The position numbers and the translations under genes were made by a program. DNA of 64,000 bases from Erwinia sp. S63 (lineage in GTDB: Bacteria; Pseudomonadota; Gammaproteobacteria; Enterobacterales; Enterobacteriaceae), in the NCBI RefSeq assembly GCF_016625195.1, contig NZ_JACVUP010000014.1, positions 124,001 to 188,000 of the forward strand, in the 5' to 3' direction. Numbering within the stretch: position 1 is the first letter of the stretch; every line of letters starts with the position of its first letter. Below are positions 35,830 through 44,686 of this stretch, in pieces. The notes under the pieces are model-generated. The model was not told the DNA's origin. It searched no databases and saw nothing but the letters and a program-made list of their open reading frames with translations.

Positions 35830-36606
35830 ATGATGTCTCAGCCTAAAATCTGGCTTGGCGTTAGCCTGAAAATGTATTTCGGCTACCAGCAGACGCTGGA
35901 CTGGTGCCGCAAAGTGGCCGGATTGGCGCAGTTGCCAGCGGTGAAGAACGGTGAAATCGGGTTGTTTGTACTGCCTGCTTATCCGGCTATTCCCGCCGTG
36001 GCTGAAATTTTTTCAAAAACAGCGGTGCGCTTTGGCGGTCAGGATGTGTGTCAGGCTGAAAACGGCGCCTGGACCGGTGAAGTCAGCGCCAGCATGTTGC
36101 AGGAGTTGGGCTGCTCACTGGCAGAAATCGGGCACGCCGAGCGTCGTCGCCATTTTCATGAAGACAAAGCGCAGATCGCCGCAAAAGTCGCCATGTCACT
36201 GCGTCACGGATTAACGCCGGTATTGTGCATCGGTGAAGAACAGCAGGCTGAGCCGGAGCAGGCCATCGCTCTATGCGAGCTGCAGCTGGCGGAAGCATTG
36301 GCCGATGCGGTGCAACAAGGTTTAACGGGCGAGGTGTTCTTTGCCTATGAGCCGCAATGGGCCATTGGCGCGCCACAGCCTGCACCGGACAGCTATATCC
36401 GCGCAGTGTGTTCGGGCCTGCAACAGCTGAAAACACCGGATGGAATTAGCTTAAAAATTATTTACGGCGGCAGTGCCGGACCGGGGCTGATTCAGCGCCT
36501 GGGGTCAGACGTTCATGGTCTGTTCCTGGGGCGCTTTGCCCATGACCCGAATGCGCTGGCGCAAATTATTGAAGAGGCCAGCGTGCTGGCGAAGGAGATC
36601 CGTTAA
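35830..36606 (+). CDS. lerI: Triosephosphate-isomerase homologue, probable L-erythrulose-1-phosphate isomerase
   Basis: Encodes 258 aa with a complete TIM active site: Lys in SLKMY near residue 14, catalytic His in IGHAERR near 99, catalytic Glu in AYEPQWAIG near 172, and phosphate loop YGGSAG near 216. The GHAERR and GGSAG variants of the canonical GHSERR and GGSV are as in the EryH/LerI subfamily, which converts L-erythrulose-1-P to D-erythrulose-4-P. AAGGAG precedes the start. The stop shares a base with the ATG of the next gene. A bona fide glycolytic TpiA is unlikely in this operon. Confidence 0.8.
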   Translation: MMSQPKIWLGVSLKMYFGYQQTLDWCRKVAGLAQLPAVKNGEIGLFVLPAYPAIPAVAEIFSKTAVRFGGQDVCQAENGAWTGEVSASMLQELGCSLAEIGHAERRRHFHEDKAQIAAKVAMSLRHGLTPVLCIGEEQQAEPEQAIALCELQLAEALADAVQQGLTGEVFFAYEPQWAIGAPQPAPDSYIRAVCSGLQQLKTPDGISLKIIYGGSAGPGLIQRLGSDVHGLFLGRFAHDPNALAQIIEEASVLAKEIR

Positions 36607-37424
36607 TGAGCCGTATCGGACTCAGTACCTATGCCTTTTTCTGGCGCATGTCCAGCAAAGTGCCCAATCCGCTGACGCTGGAGCAGATGCTGCAGCAGAC
36701 CGCCGAGATGGATGTGTCGGTGTTCCAGATTTGTGATTATCCGGCGATTGAAAGTTGGTCTGATGCGCAGTTGCAGGACCTTCGCCAACTGGCCGACAAG
36801 CTGGGCATCACGCTGGAGCTGGGCACACGCGGTTTAGGCACTGCGCATCTGCGTCGCTATCTGCATATGGCGAACATTCTCGATGCCCACGTGGTGCGCT
36901 CCATGTTCTACACCGCCGATCACCGTCCGTCACTGGATGAAGCGGCAGAGTTGATTGGTGCGGTGTTGCCTGATTTCGCGCGTCAGCAGGTGCGTCTGTG
37001 TCTGGAGACCTATGAGCAGGTCAACAGCGGCGCGATGATGTCGGTCATTAACAAGTTTCTGTCGCCGTGGTTGTGTGTGTGTCTCGATCCCGCTAACTGC
37101 GTGGCTGGCCTGGAATTGCCGGAACAGGTGATTGCCAACACCGCCGCACGCGTCGGCAATCTGCACATTAAAGACTTTGCCTTTACGCGTCGTGATGGCT
37201 GGGTCGGCTTTACCTATGCTGGCTGCCTGATGGGCGAAGGCCTGCTGGACTATGACCGGATGATCGCCAGCGTGCGTCCGGCAGAAAGAGAGATTAACCA
37301 AATTGTCGAACACTGGTTGCCGTGGCAGGACGATGCCGCGTTGACCTGCGAGCGCGAAGCCGAATGGACGCGCCGTACCGTTGAATTCTTACGTAGTAAA
37401 CAAGATCAGGAGTTATACCAATGA
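36606..37424 (+). CDS. oiaX: Xylose-isomerase-like TIM barrel, probable 3-oxo-isoapionate decarboxylase
   Basis: Encodes 272 aa of the AP endonuclease/sugar isomerase TIM-barrel family. Likely metal ligands are Glu in CLETYEQVN near residue 137, Asp in VCLDPANC near 161, His in GNLHIKDF near 185 and a later Glu. Together with ApnO, LerK, LerI and DerI homologues, the best match is OiaX, which turns 3-oxo-isoapionate into L-erythrulose and CO2. It overlaps apnO by four bases (ATGA), so the two enzymes are translationally coupled. A generic hydroxypyruvate or tagatose isomerase role cannot be excluded on sequence alone. Confidence 0.72.
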   Translation: MSRIGLSTYAFFWRMSSKVPNPLTLEQMLQQTAEMDVSVFQICDYPAIESWSDAQLQDLRQLADKLGITLELGTRGLGTAHLRRYLHMANILDAHVVRSMFYTADHRPSLDEAAELIGAVLPDFARQQVRLCLETYEQVNSGAMMSVINKFLSPWLCVCLDPANCVAGLELPEQVIANTAARVGNLHIKDFAFTRRDGWVGFTYAGCLMGEGLLDYDRMIASVRPAEREINQIVEHWLPWQDDAALTCEREAEWTRRTVEFLRSKQDQELYQ

Positions 37425-38278
37425 GCAATGCATTGAAAACCATCACCGTAATTGGCGCAGGCGGCAAAATGGGTATGCGCATTTCTGCTAACTTCCAGAA
37501 AAGCGACTACCAGGTGTTTTACGTCGAGAACTCACCGAAGGCGCAGGAGCAAGTGACGGCGCAAGGTCGTGAGTTGTCTGATGCCGCTTCCGTTGTGCCG
37601 GTCAGTGACGTGGTGATTCTGGCGGTACCGGATATCGTGCTGGGTAAAGTGTCTGAAGGTGTCGTACCGCAGATGAAGGCTGGTGCGATCCTGCTGACGC
37701 TGGATCCGGCTGCAGCCTATGCAAACCTGATCGCCCATCGTGATGGCATTGAATATGCGGTTGCGCACCCTTGCCATCCATCCGTATTCCTTGAGCGCTA
37801 CACCAAAGAAGAGCACGCGGATGCCTTCGGTGGTATCGCGGCGGTACAGCACGTAGCGGCTTCGTATGAAACCGGCTCCGATGCGCAGAAAGCTGAGCTG
37901 AGCAAAGTGATCAGCGTGATGTATGGCCCGGTTGAAGAAGTGCATTGGGTGACGGTGACGCAATTGGCCTACCTTGAGCCGACGCTGGTAGAAACCGTAG
38001 CCTGCATGGTGGGCGCTTTCATGAAAGAAGCGTTGGATGAGACCGTGAAGCACAGCGGCGTACCGGAAGAAGCGGCCAAAGCGATGCTGTATGGCCATAT
38101 TCAGATCGCACTGGCTGTGGCCTTCCGCGCCACCAACCCGTTCTCTGATGCCTGCATGATCGCCATGGAATACGGTCGCGAGAAGATTGTGAAGCCAGAC
38201 TGGAAACAGATCTTCGATCAGAAAGAGCTGGATATCGTGATTGCTCGCATGCTGAAAATCGACGCCATCAAGCGTTAA
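37421..38278 (+). CDS. apnO: NAD-binding oxidoisomerase, probable D-apionate oxidoisomerase
   Basis: Encodes 285 aa. A Rossmann fold begins at TVIGAGGKMGMRIS (residues about 9-22), and the C-terminal part matches the putative phosphogluconate-dehydrogenase C-terminal domain family. ApnO proteins have this layout and convert D-apionate to 3-oxo-isoapionate with NAD, combining oxidation and rearrangement. AHPCHPSVF near residue 113 is a conserved-looking active-site segment. It is the last gene of the operon; an imperfect hairpin follows at 38294-38328. Confidence 0.74.
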   Translation: MSNALKTITVIGAGGKMGMRISANFQKSDYQVFYVENSPKAQEQVTAQGRELSDAASVVPVSDVVILAVPDIVLGKVSEGVVPQMKAGAILLTLDPAAAYANLIAHRDGIEYAVAHPCHPSVFLERYTKEEHADAFGGIAAVQHVAASYETGSDAQKAELSKVISVMYGPVEEVHWVTVTQLAYLEPTLVETVACMVGAFMKEALDETVKHSGVPEEAAKAMLYGHIQIALAVAFRATNPFSDACMIAMEYGREKIVKPDWKQIFDQKELDIVIARMLKIDAIKR

Positions 38279-38293
38279 GCGTGACGCAACCTG

Positions 38294-38328
38294 CGACTCG
38301 CCTCGCTGCTGTCTGGCGAAGCGAGTCG
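38294..38328 (+). terminator. Possible hairpin after apnO
   Basis: CGACTCGC (38294-38301) pairs with GCGAGTCG (38321-38328) across a 19-base loop, 15 bases after the stop. No T-run, so termination is uncertain. Confidence 0.4.
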
Positions 38329-38385
38329 TATCAATGATATAACTCCTTCCCTAAATCAGGTGTCACGATACAAGACAGGTAACGG

Positions 38386-39351
38386 ATGGAAAAAAACTCG
38401 CTTTCTCAGGACTCCGAGCTGCTGACAGAAATTGCGGTGGCCTATTATCAGGACGAAATCACCCAGGAGGAGATTGCGCGTAAGTTTGGGATATCCCGCA
38501 TTAAGGTTGGCCGACTGCTCAAGCGCGCACGCGAAGAGGGCATCGTCGAAATTAATGTGCGCTACCATCCGGTGTTCAGTACGCGTCTTGAACAACAGCT
38601 GCAAAACCGTTTCCCTCAACTGCAACGTGCTCTCATCGCACTGGATTCGCCGGACGATGAAGAACAGCGTCGTCAGGTAGCGGCGTTAGTCTCAGCCCAT
38701 CTGGCACAATCATTAAAAGACAATGCAATTGTTGCTGTCGGGCAAGGGCGCAACGTCGCCGCTGTCGCCGATTATCCCGGCCAGGTGCCGACACGTAACT
38801 GCCTGTTTATCAGCGGCATTGGTGGGACTCATCGTCCCGGTGATGCGATTAACGCCGATCACATCAGCCGTCGACTCGCCAAGAAATTTGGCGGTATCAG
38901 TGAAACCCTGTACGCACCTGCCTATGTCGAGAACCGCGCACTGCGCGATGCCTTTATGCAGAATGGCACCATCAAAGAGACGCTCGACCGCGCACGTAAA
39001 GCGGATGTGGCGCTGGTGGGTATCGGTGATATGAATGAAAACAGCTACATGGTGAAACTCGGTTGGTTTACGCCGCATGAGATTATTGATGCGCATGTGA
39101 ATCAGGGCGTCACCGGAGATGTTGCGGGTTACGACTTCTTCAATGCCCAGGGACAACATGTGGATACGGTGATGAATGACCGGGTGATTGGTCTTAGTAT
39201 TGAAGAGTTGCGCAAAATTCCCTGCGTGATTGCCATTGCCTCCGAGAATACCAAAGCGATGGCACTGCTCGGCGCACTGCGTACCGGGGCGATCGATATT
39301 GTGGCGACCACGGCGCAAAATATTCGGACGATTTTGAGTATGTCGCAGTAA
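38386..39351 (+). CDS. SorC-family transcriptional regulator
   Basis: Encodes 321 aa. The N-terminal helix-turn-helix (ITQEEIARKFGISRIKVGRLLKRA) spans about residues 25-48. A C-terminal sugar-phosphate-binding domain follows (about 60-318; VAVGQGRNVAAVA, GDMNENSYMVKLGWFT, DIVATTAQNI). SorC regulators sense phosphorylated sugars. Location right after the apionate-type operon makes a phosphorylated tetrulose the likely inducer and the TGTTCAT-rich divergent region at 32312-32748 the likely target. It has its own start, 107 bases after apnO, so it may be transcribed separately. Confidence 0.9.
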   Translation: MEKNSLSQDSELLTEIAVAYYQDEITQEEIARKFGISRIKVGRLLKRAREEGIVEINVRYHPVFSTRLEQQLQNRFPQLQRALIALDSPDDEEQRRQVAALVSAHLAQSLKDNAIVAVGQGRNVAAVADYPGQVPTRNCLFISGIGGTHRPGDAINADHISRRLAKKFGGISETLYAPAYVENRALRDAFMQNGTIKETLDRARKADVALVGIGDMNENSYMVKLGWFTPHEIIDAHVNQGVTGDVAGYDFFNAQGQHVDTVMNDRVIGLSIEELRKIPCVIAIASENTKAMALLGALRTGAIDIVATTAQNIRTILSMSQ

Positions 39352-39364
39352 ATCCTATTCCGTG

Positions 39365-39389
39365 GCTAAGCCATGCTGCATGGCTTAGC
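39365..39389. terminator. Strong hairpin between the SorC gene and the AbiE toxin gene
   Basis: GCTAAGCCAT (39365-39374), loop GCTGC, ATGGCTTAGC (39380-39389), a perfect ten-pair stem. It serves as a candidate terminator for both converging units and touches the stop codon (39389-39391) of the minus-strand gene. T-runs are poor on both sides. Confidence 0.55.
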
Positions 39390-40309
39390 TAAGTGGTTAT
39401 TAGCAATATCTCTTTGAGTTTCGCCAGCGCCTCAGTGTGTTTAGATGGCTGCATATTCGATAAATTATGTAATTTCCATGGAACGGCGGGTAACTGCTCA
39501 ACACCTGTTAATCCCAACAGGGTCCAGTCTGGTGTTCCCTCCTTGAATGTCAGCAGGAATTGGCGCTCTTGCTCGGTAATCGAACGATTAATTGTCTCAA
39601 TTAATTGAACTCTTGCTGCTTCCAGTTCATTCCTTGGAACATCAACCTCCGCCATATTACGAAATTCACCCTCATACACACCGGAAATGTCTTTTAACTG
39701 TGGCCTTAACAATTCTGACAATGGGCGAGGGTGGCTGACCAAATAGACCAGCAGTGCTTTGCGCAGTTCTTCTGTCAGCCCTTCATTATCGAGCAAAAAT
39801 TTAACATCAAACAAATCACGCGGATGTTGACGATCCAAAGCAGCACATATTTTCCCTGCATACAGATCAGCAAAAGCGACCACGCACGTTTCTGCGAAGC
39901 CAAATTCGTCCTCAACGGAGTCACTCACTGAGATAATCGACGGCTCATAAACCGTGCCACGCAGCACGGGAGATAACTCAATTTTTATCTGTATACCACT
40001 TCGCGTGACCGTGAGTCGTAATGCATCCATTTTGTCTTCATAAGATTTAATCACTTTGCTGCCAGCTATTATCGCACTGATGTCCTTTGTGATTTCATCC
40101 AACTTAGAGCGGATAGTCATGAGCGATTGCTGACGGTCCATCACCGGCAGAAAAACCAGATCAATATCGACAGATAAACGAGGTAAATCACGAATAAAGA
40201 GATTTATTGCCGTGCCGCCTTTCAGCGCGAAGCAGTCATGCTGTGAGACAATCGGCAGGACCTGTAACAATAGCTGTACTTGCTGATAATAAACACTCTG
40301 GCGGTCCAT
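39389..40309 (-). CDS. AbiEii-type nucleotidyltransferase toxin
   Basis: Encodes 306 aa from ATG 40309 (MDRQSVYYQQ), which shares a base with the antitoxin stop (TAATG) and has GGGAG upstream; a frame extended to 40342 overlaps the antitoxin gene. The nucleotidyltransferase core shows ALKGGTAINLF near residues 28-38 and LSVDIDLVFL near 45-54, with the Asp pair typical of the DNA polymerase beta-type fold. Such toxins (AbiEii, MenT) modify tRNA or other targets and stop growth, giving phage abortive infection in some hosts. It pairs with the upstream AbiEi-like gene. Composition is more AT-rich than the flanking metabolic genes, a sign of transfer. Confidence 0.85.
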   Translation of the reverse strand: MDRQSVYYQQVQLLLQVLPIVSQHDCFALKGGTAINLFIRDLPRLSVDIDLVFLPVMDRQQSLMTIRSKLDEITKDISAIIAGSKVIKSYEDKMDALRLTVTRSGIQIKIELSPVLRGTVYEPSIISVSDSVEDEFGFAETCVVAFADLYAGKICAALDRQHPRDLFDVKFLLDNEGLTEELRKALLVYLVSHPRPLSELLRPQLKDISGVYEGEFRNMAEVDVPRNELEAARVQLIETINRSITEQERQFLLTFKEGTPDWTLLGLTGVEQLPAVPWKLHNLSNMQPSKHTEALAKLKEILLITT

Positions 40310-41085
40310 TAATTCGACTCCCTGGGGACGGTAATATTCCATGTTTTATCCAATCTGCCGCCACGTGCTATTTCACGTTTACCCACACCTAAATCATATT
40401 CCTCCGGTTTAAGGTATTTGAACCAGGCATGATTATGCTGCTGAGACAGCCATAAAAATAATCGTTTGCTCTTGATGCTGGAGCTGGCACGCAAAAGCGC
40501 ATCCACTTTTTTGGGCGATAGAGTAGGCAAGCTCTGCATCAGTTGATCTGCATGTTCAAAGCTCATTGCTGTTGGAACCCCGGCCAGGGCCTCAAGAATC
40601 GCTTTTTCGGGTGTAGAGTAGAGCAAGGGCGGAAGTGACTCTCGCCAGTGATCTTCACGAAGATAGCGTATTTCCTGCATCAGTAAAGCTGGCCATAACC
40701 GGCGGGTGCTGTGCCATGCAAAATGAATGTTGCTGTCAATTTTATTCAGCCATGCAGGCAATGCCGTTTCTGCGTATAGCTCGATGTGGATATGTTTGCT
40801 ACGTGATTGATAATGTGCGAGTCCTTCCAGATCGAGTGCGCTCAATCCGCCGACATGGACGGGGAAGAGACTCATTCTTTGCAATGAGGTGACAACGCCT
40901 TTCCAGTTAACCTGCGATGTTTCGCGGACGTACACCCCAGGGGTAAGTGTCAGCAGGGTTTGGCTTTTGACAGCGTTATCAATGAAGTGCGGATTTAAAC
41001 CCTGTGTCACCAACCAGGGTTTCGTGGCGAGTAATCCCGCAGGAAGTATCTGTTTCAGCCTTTGACGACTTTCAGCGTTCAACAT
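40309..41085 (-). CDS. AbiEi-type antitoxin and autorepressor
   Basis: Encodes 258 aa. The N-terminal part resembles the winged-helix region of AbiEi proteins (SRQRLKQILPAGLLATKPWL near residues 6-25, TPGVYVRE near 48-55), and the C-terminal antitoxin domain covers the rest (STPEKAILEALAGVPT near 165-180, KSKRLFLWLSQQHNHAWF near 209-226). AbiEi antitoxins work as type IV partners and also bind repeats in their own promoter. It lies upstream of and is translationally coupled to the toxin gene. Direct repeats in its promoter are described at 41090-41201. Confidence 0.83.
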   Translation of the reverse strand: MLNAESRQRLKQILPAGLLATKPWLVTQGLNPHFIDNAVKSQTLLTLTPGVYVRETSQVNWKGVVTSLQRMSLFPVHVGGLSALDLEGLAHYQSRSKHIHIELYAETALPAWLNKIDSNIHFAWHSTRRLWPALLMQEIRYLREDHWRESLPPLLYSTPEKAILEALAGVPTAMSFEHADQLMQSLPTLSPKKVDALLRASSSIKSKRLFLWLSQQHNHAWFKYLKPEEYDLGVGKREIARGGRLDKTWNITVPRESN

Positions 41086-41089
41086 TGCT

Positions 41090-41201
41090 TTTGGTTTGCA
41101 TAATGGTCATATGACGGCAATTATCGCCGTTAATTTCAATTTAAGCAAACCAACTGGAAGATTTGGTTTGTTGTGTTTGAATTGCACGGCAATTATCGCC
41201 G
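41090..41201. promoter_or_regulatory. Two 40-bp composite operator repeats before abiEi
   Basis: TTTGGTTTG, then 15 variable bases, then ACGGCAATTATCGCCG occurs at 41090-41129 and again at 41162-41201, with identical internal spacing and a 72-base period. The 16-mer is identical in both copies and nearly palindromic. The first copy starts five bases before the antitoxin ATG. AbiEi proteins are known to repress their own promoter through repeats, so these are probable binding sites. Confidence 0.7.
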
Positions 41202-41268
41202 CCACTTTGAGTTTCTATAAACTGCATAGCAGATTTTTATTCCCTTATAACAGCAGGATGGCCTGTTC

Positions 41269-41286
41269 CAGTCACCCAACCGTCAC
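41269..41286 (+). promoter_or_regulatory. Possible Pho box before the Ugp-like ABC operon
   Basis: CAGTCAC, four bases (CCAA), CCGTCAC: two seven-base units 11 bases apart, compared with the consensus CTGTCA(T/C) repeat. Three of 14 positions differ. A weak -10 (CATAAA, 41295-41300) follows, with spacing slightly shorter than usual. The match is suggestive because Ugp systems belong to the Pho regulon, but the linker is not A/T-rich as is usual. Confidence 0.3.
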
Positions 41287-41355
41287 CCCAGCAACATAAA
41301 TCCTTCATTTCCCTGAGCTAGCTTACCGCCATTCTGTTTTCAGGACTGCGGATGC

Positions 41356-42459
41356 ATGAGCCACCTTTCGCTACATCACATTACTAAAGCCTGGGGCGAC
41401 AAAATTGCCCTCAATGACATCACCTTTGATGCCGCAGAAGGGAGCTTTGTTGCGCTGCTTGGGCCCTCCGGTTGTGGAAAATCCACGCTGCTGCGCACCA
41501 TTGCCGGGCTCGAAACCGCCGAACGCGGCGAGATCCACTTCAGGCACAGCGATATCACTCATCTGCCTCCATCGCAGCGCAAGCTCTCGATGGTGTTTCA
41601 ATCCTATGCGCTGTTTCCACATCTGAATGTCCGTGAGAACCTGCTGTTTGGTTTAAAGGCACGCGGTGAAGATAAGCTGAATTTTACGGCCCGACTGGAT
41701 GACGTCAGCAAGTTGATGGAACTGGATAAGCTGCTTGATCGTCTGCCGTCGCAGCTGTCTGGTGGCCAGCAGCAACGTGTGGCGCTGGGAAGGGCGGTTA
41801 TCGCGAATAACAACCTGTGTCTGATGGATGAGCCACTGTCCAACCTCGATGCCAAGCTGCGCCAAAGCATGCGCCGTGAGATTCGTGCCTTACAGAAGAA
41901 GCTGGGGCTCACCATGCTATATGTCACGCACGACCAGACGGAAGCGATGAGCATGGCGGACAGCATTATTCTGCTGAATGACGGCCACATCGAGCAGCAA
42001 GGCACACCGAACGATCTCTATAACAATCCCGTCACTGTTTTTGCCGCGCAGTTTATCGGCGCACCACCCATGAATATCCTGCCGTTGCACAACAAAGAAA
42101 ACCGTCATTATCTGAGCCATTTACCGGCGCCGGTGGTTGAGCAATGTGATGAAGTTGCTCTGAGCCTGGGCTTGCGCGCTGAGGATATTCAGCTGATCTC
42201 ACCTGATCACGCTGCCTTAAAGGCCAGAGTGATCAGCTACGAATACATGGGCGCTGACACTTTACTGGTGTGCCAACTGGCTGGCCTGGCCGATGCCATC
42301 ACCGTAAAAGTGCCCGGCATGCAGCATTTTGTCGAGGATAGTCAGGTCGGCTTGCATTGGTCTGCAGCTCGCCAATATTTGTTTTCCACCACGACCGGCA
42401 AGCGCTGCGCGTCTGCCGAGCAACAGATGTTTGTTTCACAGAAAAAATACGCTGTTTAA
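41356..42459 (+). CDS. ABC importer ATP-binding protein, UgpC/MalK type
   Basis: Encodes 367 aa. ATPase domain residues about 1-235: Walker A GPSGCGKST near residues 36-44, Q-loop FQSYALFPH, signature LSGGQQQRVALGRA near 135-148, Walker B LCLMDEPLSNLDA, switch His in VTHDQTEAMS. A regulatory TOBE domain follows (about 240-345). It energises uptake through the two permeases encoded downstream. The order ATPase, binding protein, permease, permease differs from E. coli ugpBAECQ. Confidence 0.93.
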   Translation: MSHLSLHHITKAWGDKIALNDITFDAAEGSFVALLGPSGCGKSTLLRTIAGLETAERGEIHFRHSDITHLPPSQRKLSMVFQSYALFPHLNVRENLLFGLKARGEDKLNFTARLDDVSKLMELDKLLDRLPSQLSGGQQQRVALGRAVIANNNLCLMDEPLSNLDAKLRQSMRREIRALQKKLGLTMLYVTHDQTEAMSMADSIILLNDGHIEQQGTPNDLYNNPVTVFAAQFIGAPPMNILPLHNKENRHYLSHLPAPVVEQCDEVALSLGLRAEDIQLISPDHAALKARVISYEYMGADTLLVCQLAGLADAITVKVPGMQHFVEDSQVGLHWSAARQYLFSTTTGKRCASAEQQMFVSQKKYAV

Positions 42460-42486
42460 CCGTTGTTTTTCGCCCAAGGGATAATC

Positions 42487-43764
42487 ATGTCTGCGATTCG
42501 TTACTCACGCCTGGCCTCTGCTTTACTGCTTTCCACTACGGTTTCCGCTTTTGCCGCCGATCCGGTCAAATTGCAGATGTACTATCCCATCGCGGTCGGT
42601 GGCAAAGTCAGCCACACCGTTGACGCGCTGGTGGCTGATTTCGAAAAGGTGCATCCGGAAGTGAGCATTCAGCCGGTGTATACCGGTGATTATGCGACAA
42701 CCGTCACCAAAGCGCTGACCGCGTTTCGTGGTGGTAATGCACCGCAACTGGCGGTGATCGGCGACATTGAAGCCTATTCCCTGATTGATGCGGGCGCGAT
42801 TGTTGCCGCCAGCGATCTGGCGACCGGCGATGAAGGTAAAAAATGGATCGATGGATTCTACCCAGCGTTCCTGCGTCACATCGACGGCAAAGTCTGGGGC
42901 GTGCCATTCCAGCGTTCAACCGTGGTGATGTACTGGAATAAACAGGCCTTCGAGAAAGCTGGCTTGAATGGCGACACACCGCCGGCCAACTGGCAGCAGG
43001 TGGTGGAATTCAGTAAAAAACTGACCATCAAAGATGCTAACGGCGTGAGCCAGTGGGGCATCGAGATTCCGTCCACGCCAAACGGTTACTGGAACTTCCA
43101 GGGACTCTCTGCCACCAATGGCGGTCGTCTGGATAACGGTAAAGGGACAGCGGTGCATTTCAACACGCCGGGTAACGTTGAGACACTGCAGTGGCTGACC
43201 GACCTCGGGCAAAAAAAAGAAGTGTCGCCAAAAGGCGCCATTGCCTGGGGCACCACGCCACAGGACTTCATCAGCGGCAAAACTGCCATGATGGTGACCA
43301 CCACCGGTAACCTGACCAACGTGCGCGATAACGCCAAATTCCCGTTTGGTGTGGCGATGCTGCCAGAAAAAACTCAGCGTGGCAGCCCAACCGGCGGCGG
43401 CAACCTTTACGTCTTTAAGAATGCCTCACCCGAGCAGCAAAAAGCCGCGATGGAGTTCATCCGCTGGGTGACTTCACCGGAGCAGGCTGCGCGCTGGAGT
43501 ATTGCGACCGGCTATGTGGCGACATCTCCGGCTGCATGGGACACCACGGTGATGAAAGATTACGTGAAAGAGGTCCCTCAGGCGCTGGTCGCGCGTGAGC
43601 AGTTGAAGTATGCCCAGCCGGAACTCTCGACTTATAACAGCGTACAGATCCAGGATGCATTGAACCACGCTGTTGAAGCCGCTGTGACCCAGGCAAAAAC
43701 GCCGGCAGAAGCGTTAGAAGGTGCGCAGAAGCAAGCGGATCGCCTGTTAAAGTCCTACCAGTAA
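42487..43764 (+). CDS. ABC importer periplasmic binding protein, UgpB-like
   Basis: Encodes 425 aa from ATG 42487; AGGGAT lies just upstream, and an in-frame start at 42463 would put eight residues before the signal peptide. A cleavable signal peptide ends near residue 22 (SAFAADP). The mature part is a family 1 solute-binding protein with LQMYYPIAVGGKVSHTVDALVADFEKVHPEVSI near its start. The resemblance is to UgpB (glycerol-3-phosphate and phosphodiesters), but ligand residues cannot be assigned by eye. Confidence 0.9.
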   Translation: MSAIRYSRLASALLLSTTVSAFAADPVKLQMYYPIAVGGKVSHTVDALVADFEKVHPEVSIQPVYTGDYATTVTKALTAFRGGNAPQLAVIGDIEAYSLIDAGAIVAASDLATGDEGKKWIDGFYPAFLRHIDGKVWGVPFQRSTVVMYWNKQAFEKAGLNGDTPPANWQQVVEFSKKLTIKDANGVSQWGIEIPSTPNGYWNFQGLSATNGGRLDNGKGTAVHFNTPGNVETLQWLTDLGQKKEVSPKGAIAWGTTPQDFISGKTAMMVTTTGNLTNVRDNAKFPFGVAMLPEKTQRGSPTGGGNLYVFKNASPEQQKAAMEFIRWVTSPEQAARWSIATGYVATSPAAWDTTVMKDYVKEVPQALVAREQLKYAQPELSTYNSVQIQDALNHAVEAAVTQAKTPAEALEGAQKQADRLLKSYQ

Positions 43765-43774
43765 CGGAAGCGCG

Positions 43775-44686
43775 ATGAGCACGATGATTGCCAGTACGCC
43801 GCAGCGTCGCCCCGCATTTTGGTCGACGCAGCTTTATGGTTACCTGCTGATTTTGCCAGCACTGAGTTTTTTGCTGCTGTTCACCCATTATCCCGCGGTG
43901 GCGACGATCTGGGAGAGTCTGTTCAGCGCTTCCCGTAACAATCATCCAGCCCAGTTTGTTGGGCTGGATAATTACATGGCCTTGCTGGATGACGATATCT
44001 TCATCCAGTCGCTATGGAACAACTTGTTGTATGCACTGATCACCATTCCGCTGGCCGTCACGCTGGCTTTGATGATGGCGCTGGCCGTGAATCGACGATT
44101 GGCGGCAAATTCGCTGGTCCGCGCGGCTTTTTTTATTCCATCATTGCTCCCCATGATTGCCATCGCCAACCTGTGGCTGTTTTTCTACACTCCGCAGCTG
44201 GGGCTGTTGAATAAGTTGCTGGCGCTGTTCTCTTTGCCGGCCGTGAACTGGCTCGGTGAGCCGGGCACGTCGCTCTACTGTTTGATGGCGGTGTCTGTCT
44301 GGCGCGAAGCGGGCTTCTTTATGATCTTTTATCTCGCCGCTTTACAGCAGATCGATCCCCGTCTCAATGAAGCGGCGGCGATTGAGGGGGCGTCGCGCGG
44401 TTACTTTTTCCGTCGTGTGCAATGGCCGTTGCTGATGCCGACCACGCTGTTTGTGTTGATCAATGCTTCGATGAATGCGTTCCGCATTGTCGATCAGGTG
44501 ATTGCTATGACCAATGGCGGCCCTGACAACAGCAGTAGTTTGCTGTTGTTCTATATCTATCGCACCGCATTCAGTTTCTGGGATATGCCTGCTGCTGCGG
44601 CGATGACCGTGGTGTTACTGGTGATCCTGGCGGCGATTGCGCTGATTAAATTCACGTTGCTGGAAAAGCGAGCCCATTATCAATGA
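43775..44686 (+). CDS. ABC importer permease, UgpA-like
   Basis: Encodes 303 aa with six membrane segments expected. The EAA motif (NEAAAIEGASRGYFFRRVQWPLLMP) is near residues 200-225 and forms the contact with the ATPase. The N-terminus is an extra polar stretch of about 20 residues. Ten bases separate it from the binding-protein gene, and its stop overlaps the next permease start by four bases (ATGA). Confidence 0.92.
   Translation: MSTMIASTPQRRPAFWSTQLYGYLLILPALSFLLLFTHYPAVATIWESLFSASRNNHPAQFVGLDNYMALLDDDIFIQSLWNNLLYALITIPLAVTLALMMALAVNRRLAANSLVRAAFFIPSLLPMIAIANLWLFFYTPQLGLLNKLLALFSLPAVNWLGEPGTSLYCLMAVSVWREAGFFMIFYLAALQQIDPRLNEAAAIEGASRGYFFRRVQWPLLMPTTLFVLINASMNAFRIVDQVIAMTNGGPDNSSSLLLFYIYRTAFSFWDMPAAAAMTVVLLVILAAIALIKFTLLEKRAHYQ

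Noticed and set aside
35830..36606. Glycolytic triosephosphate isomerase TpiA
   Set aside because: The operon context and the GHAERR and GGSAG variants fit the L-erythrulose-1-phosphate isomerase subfamily better.
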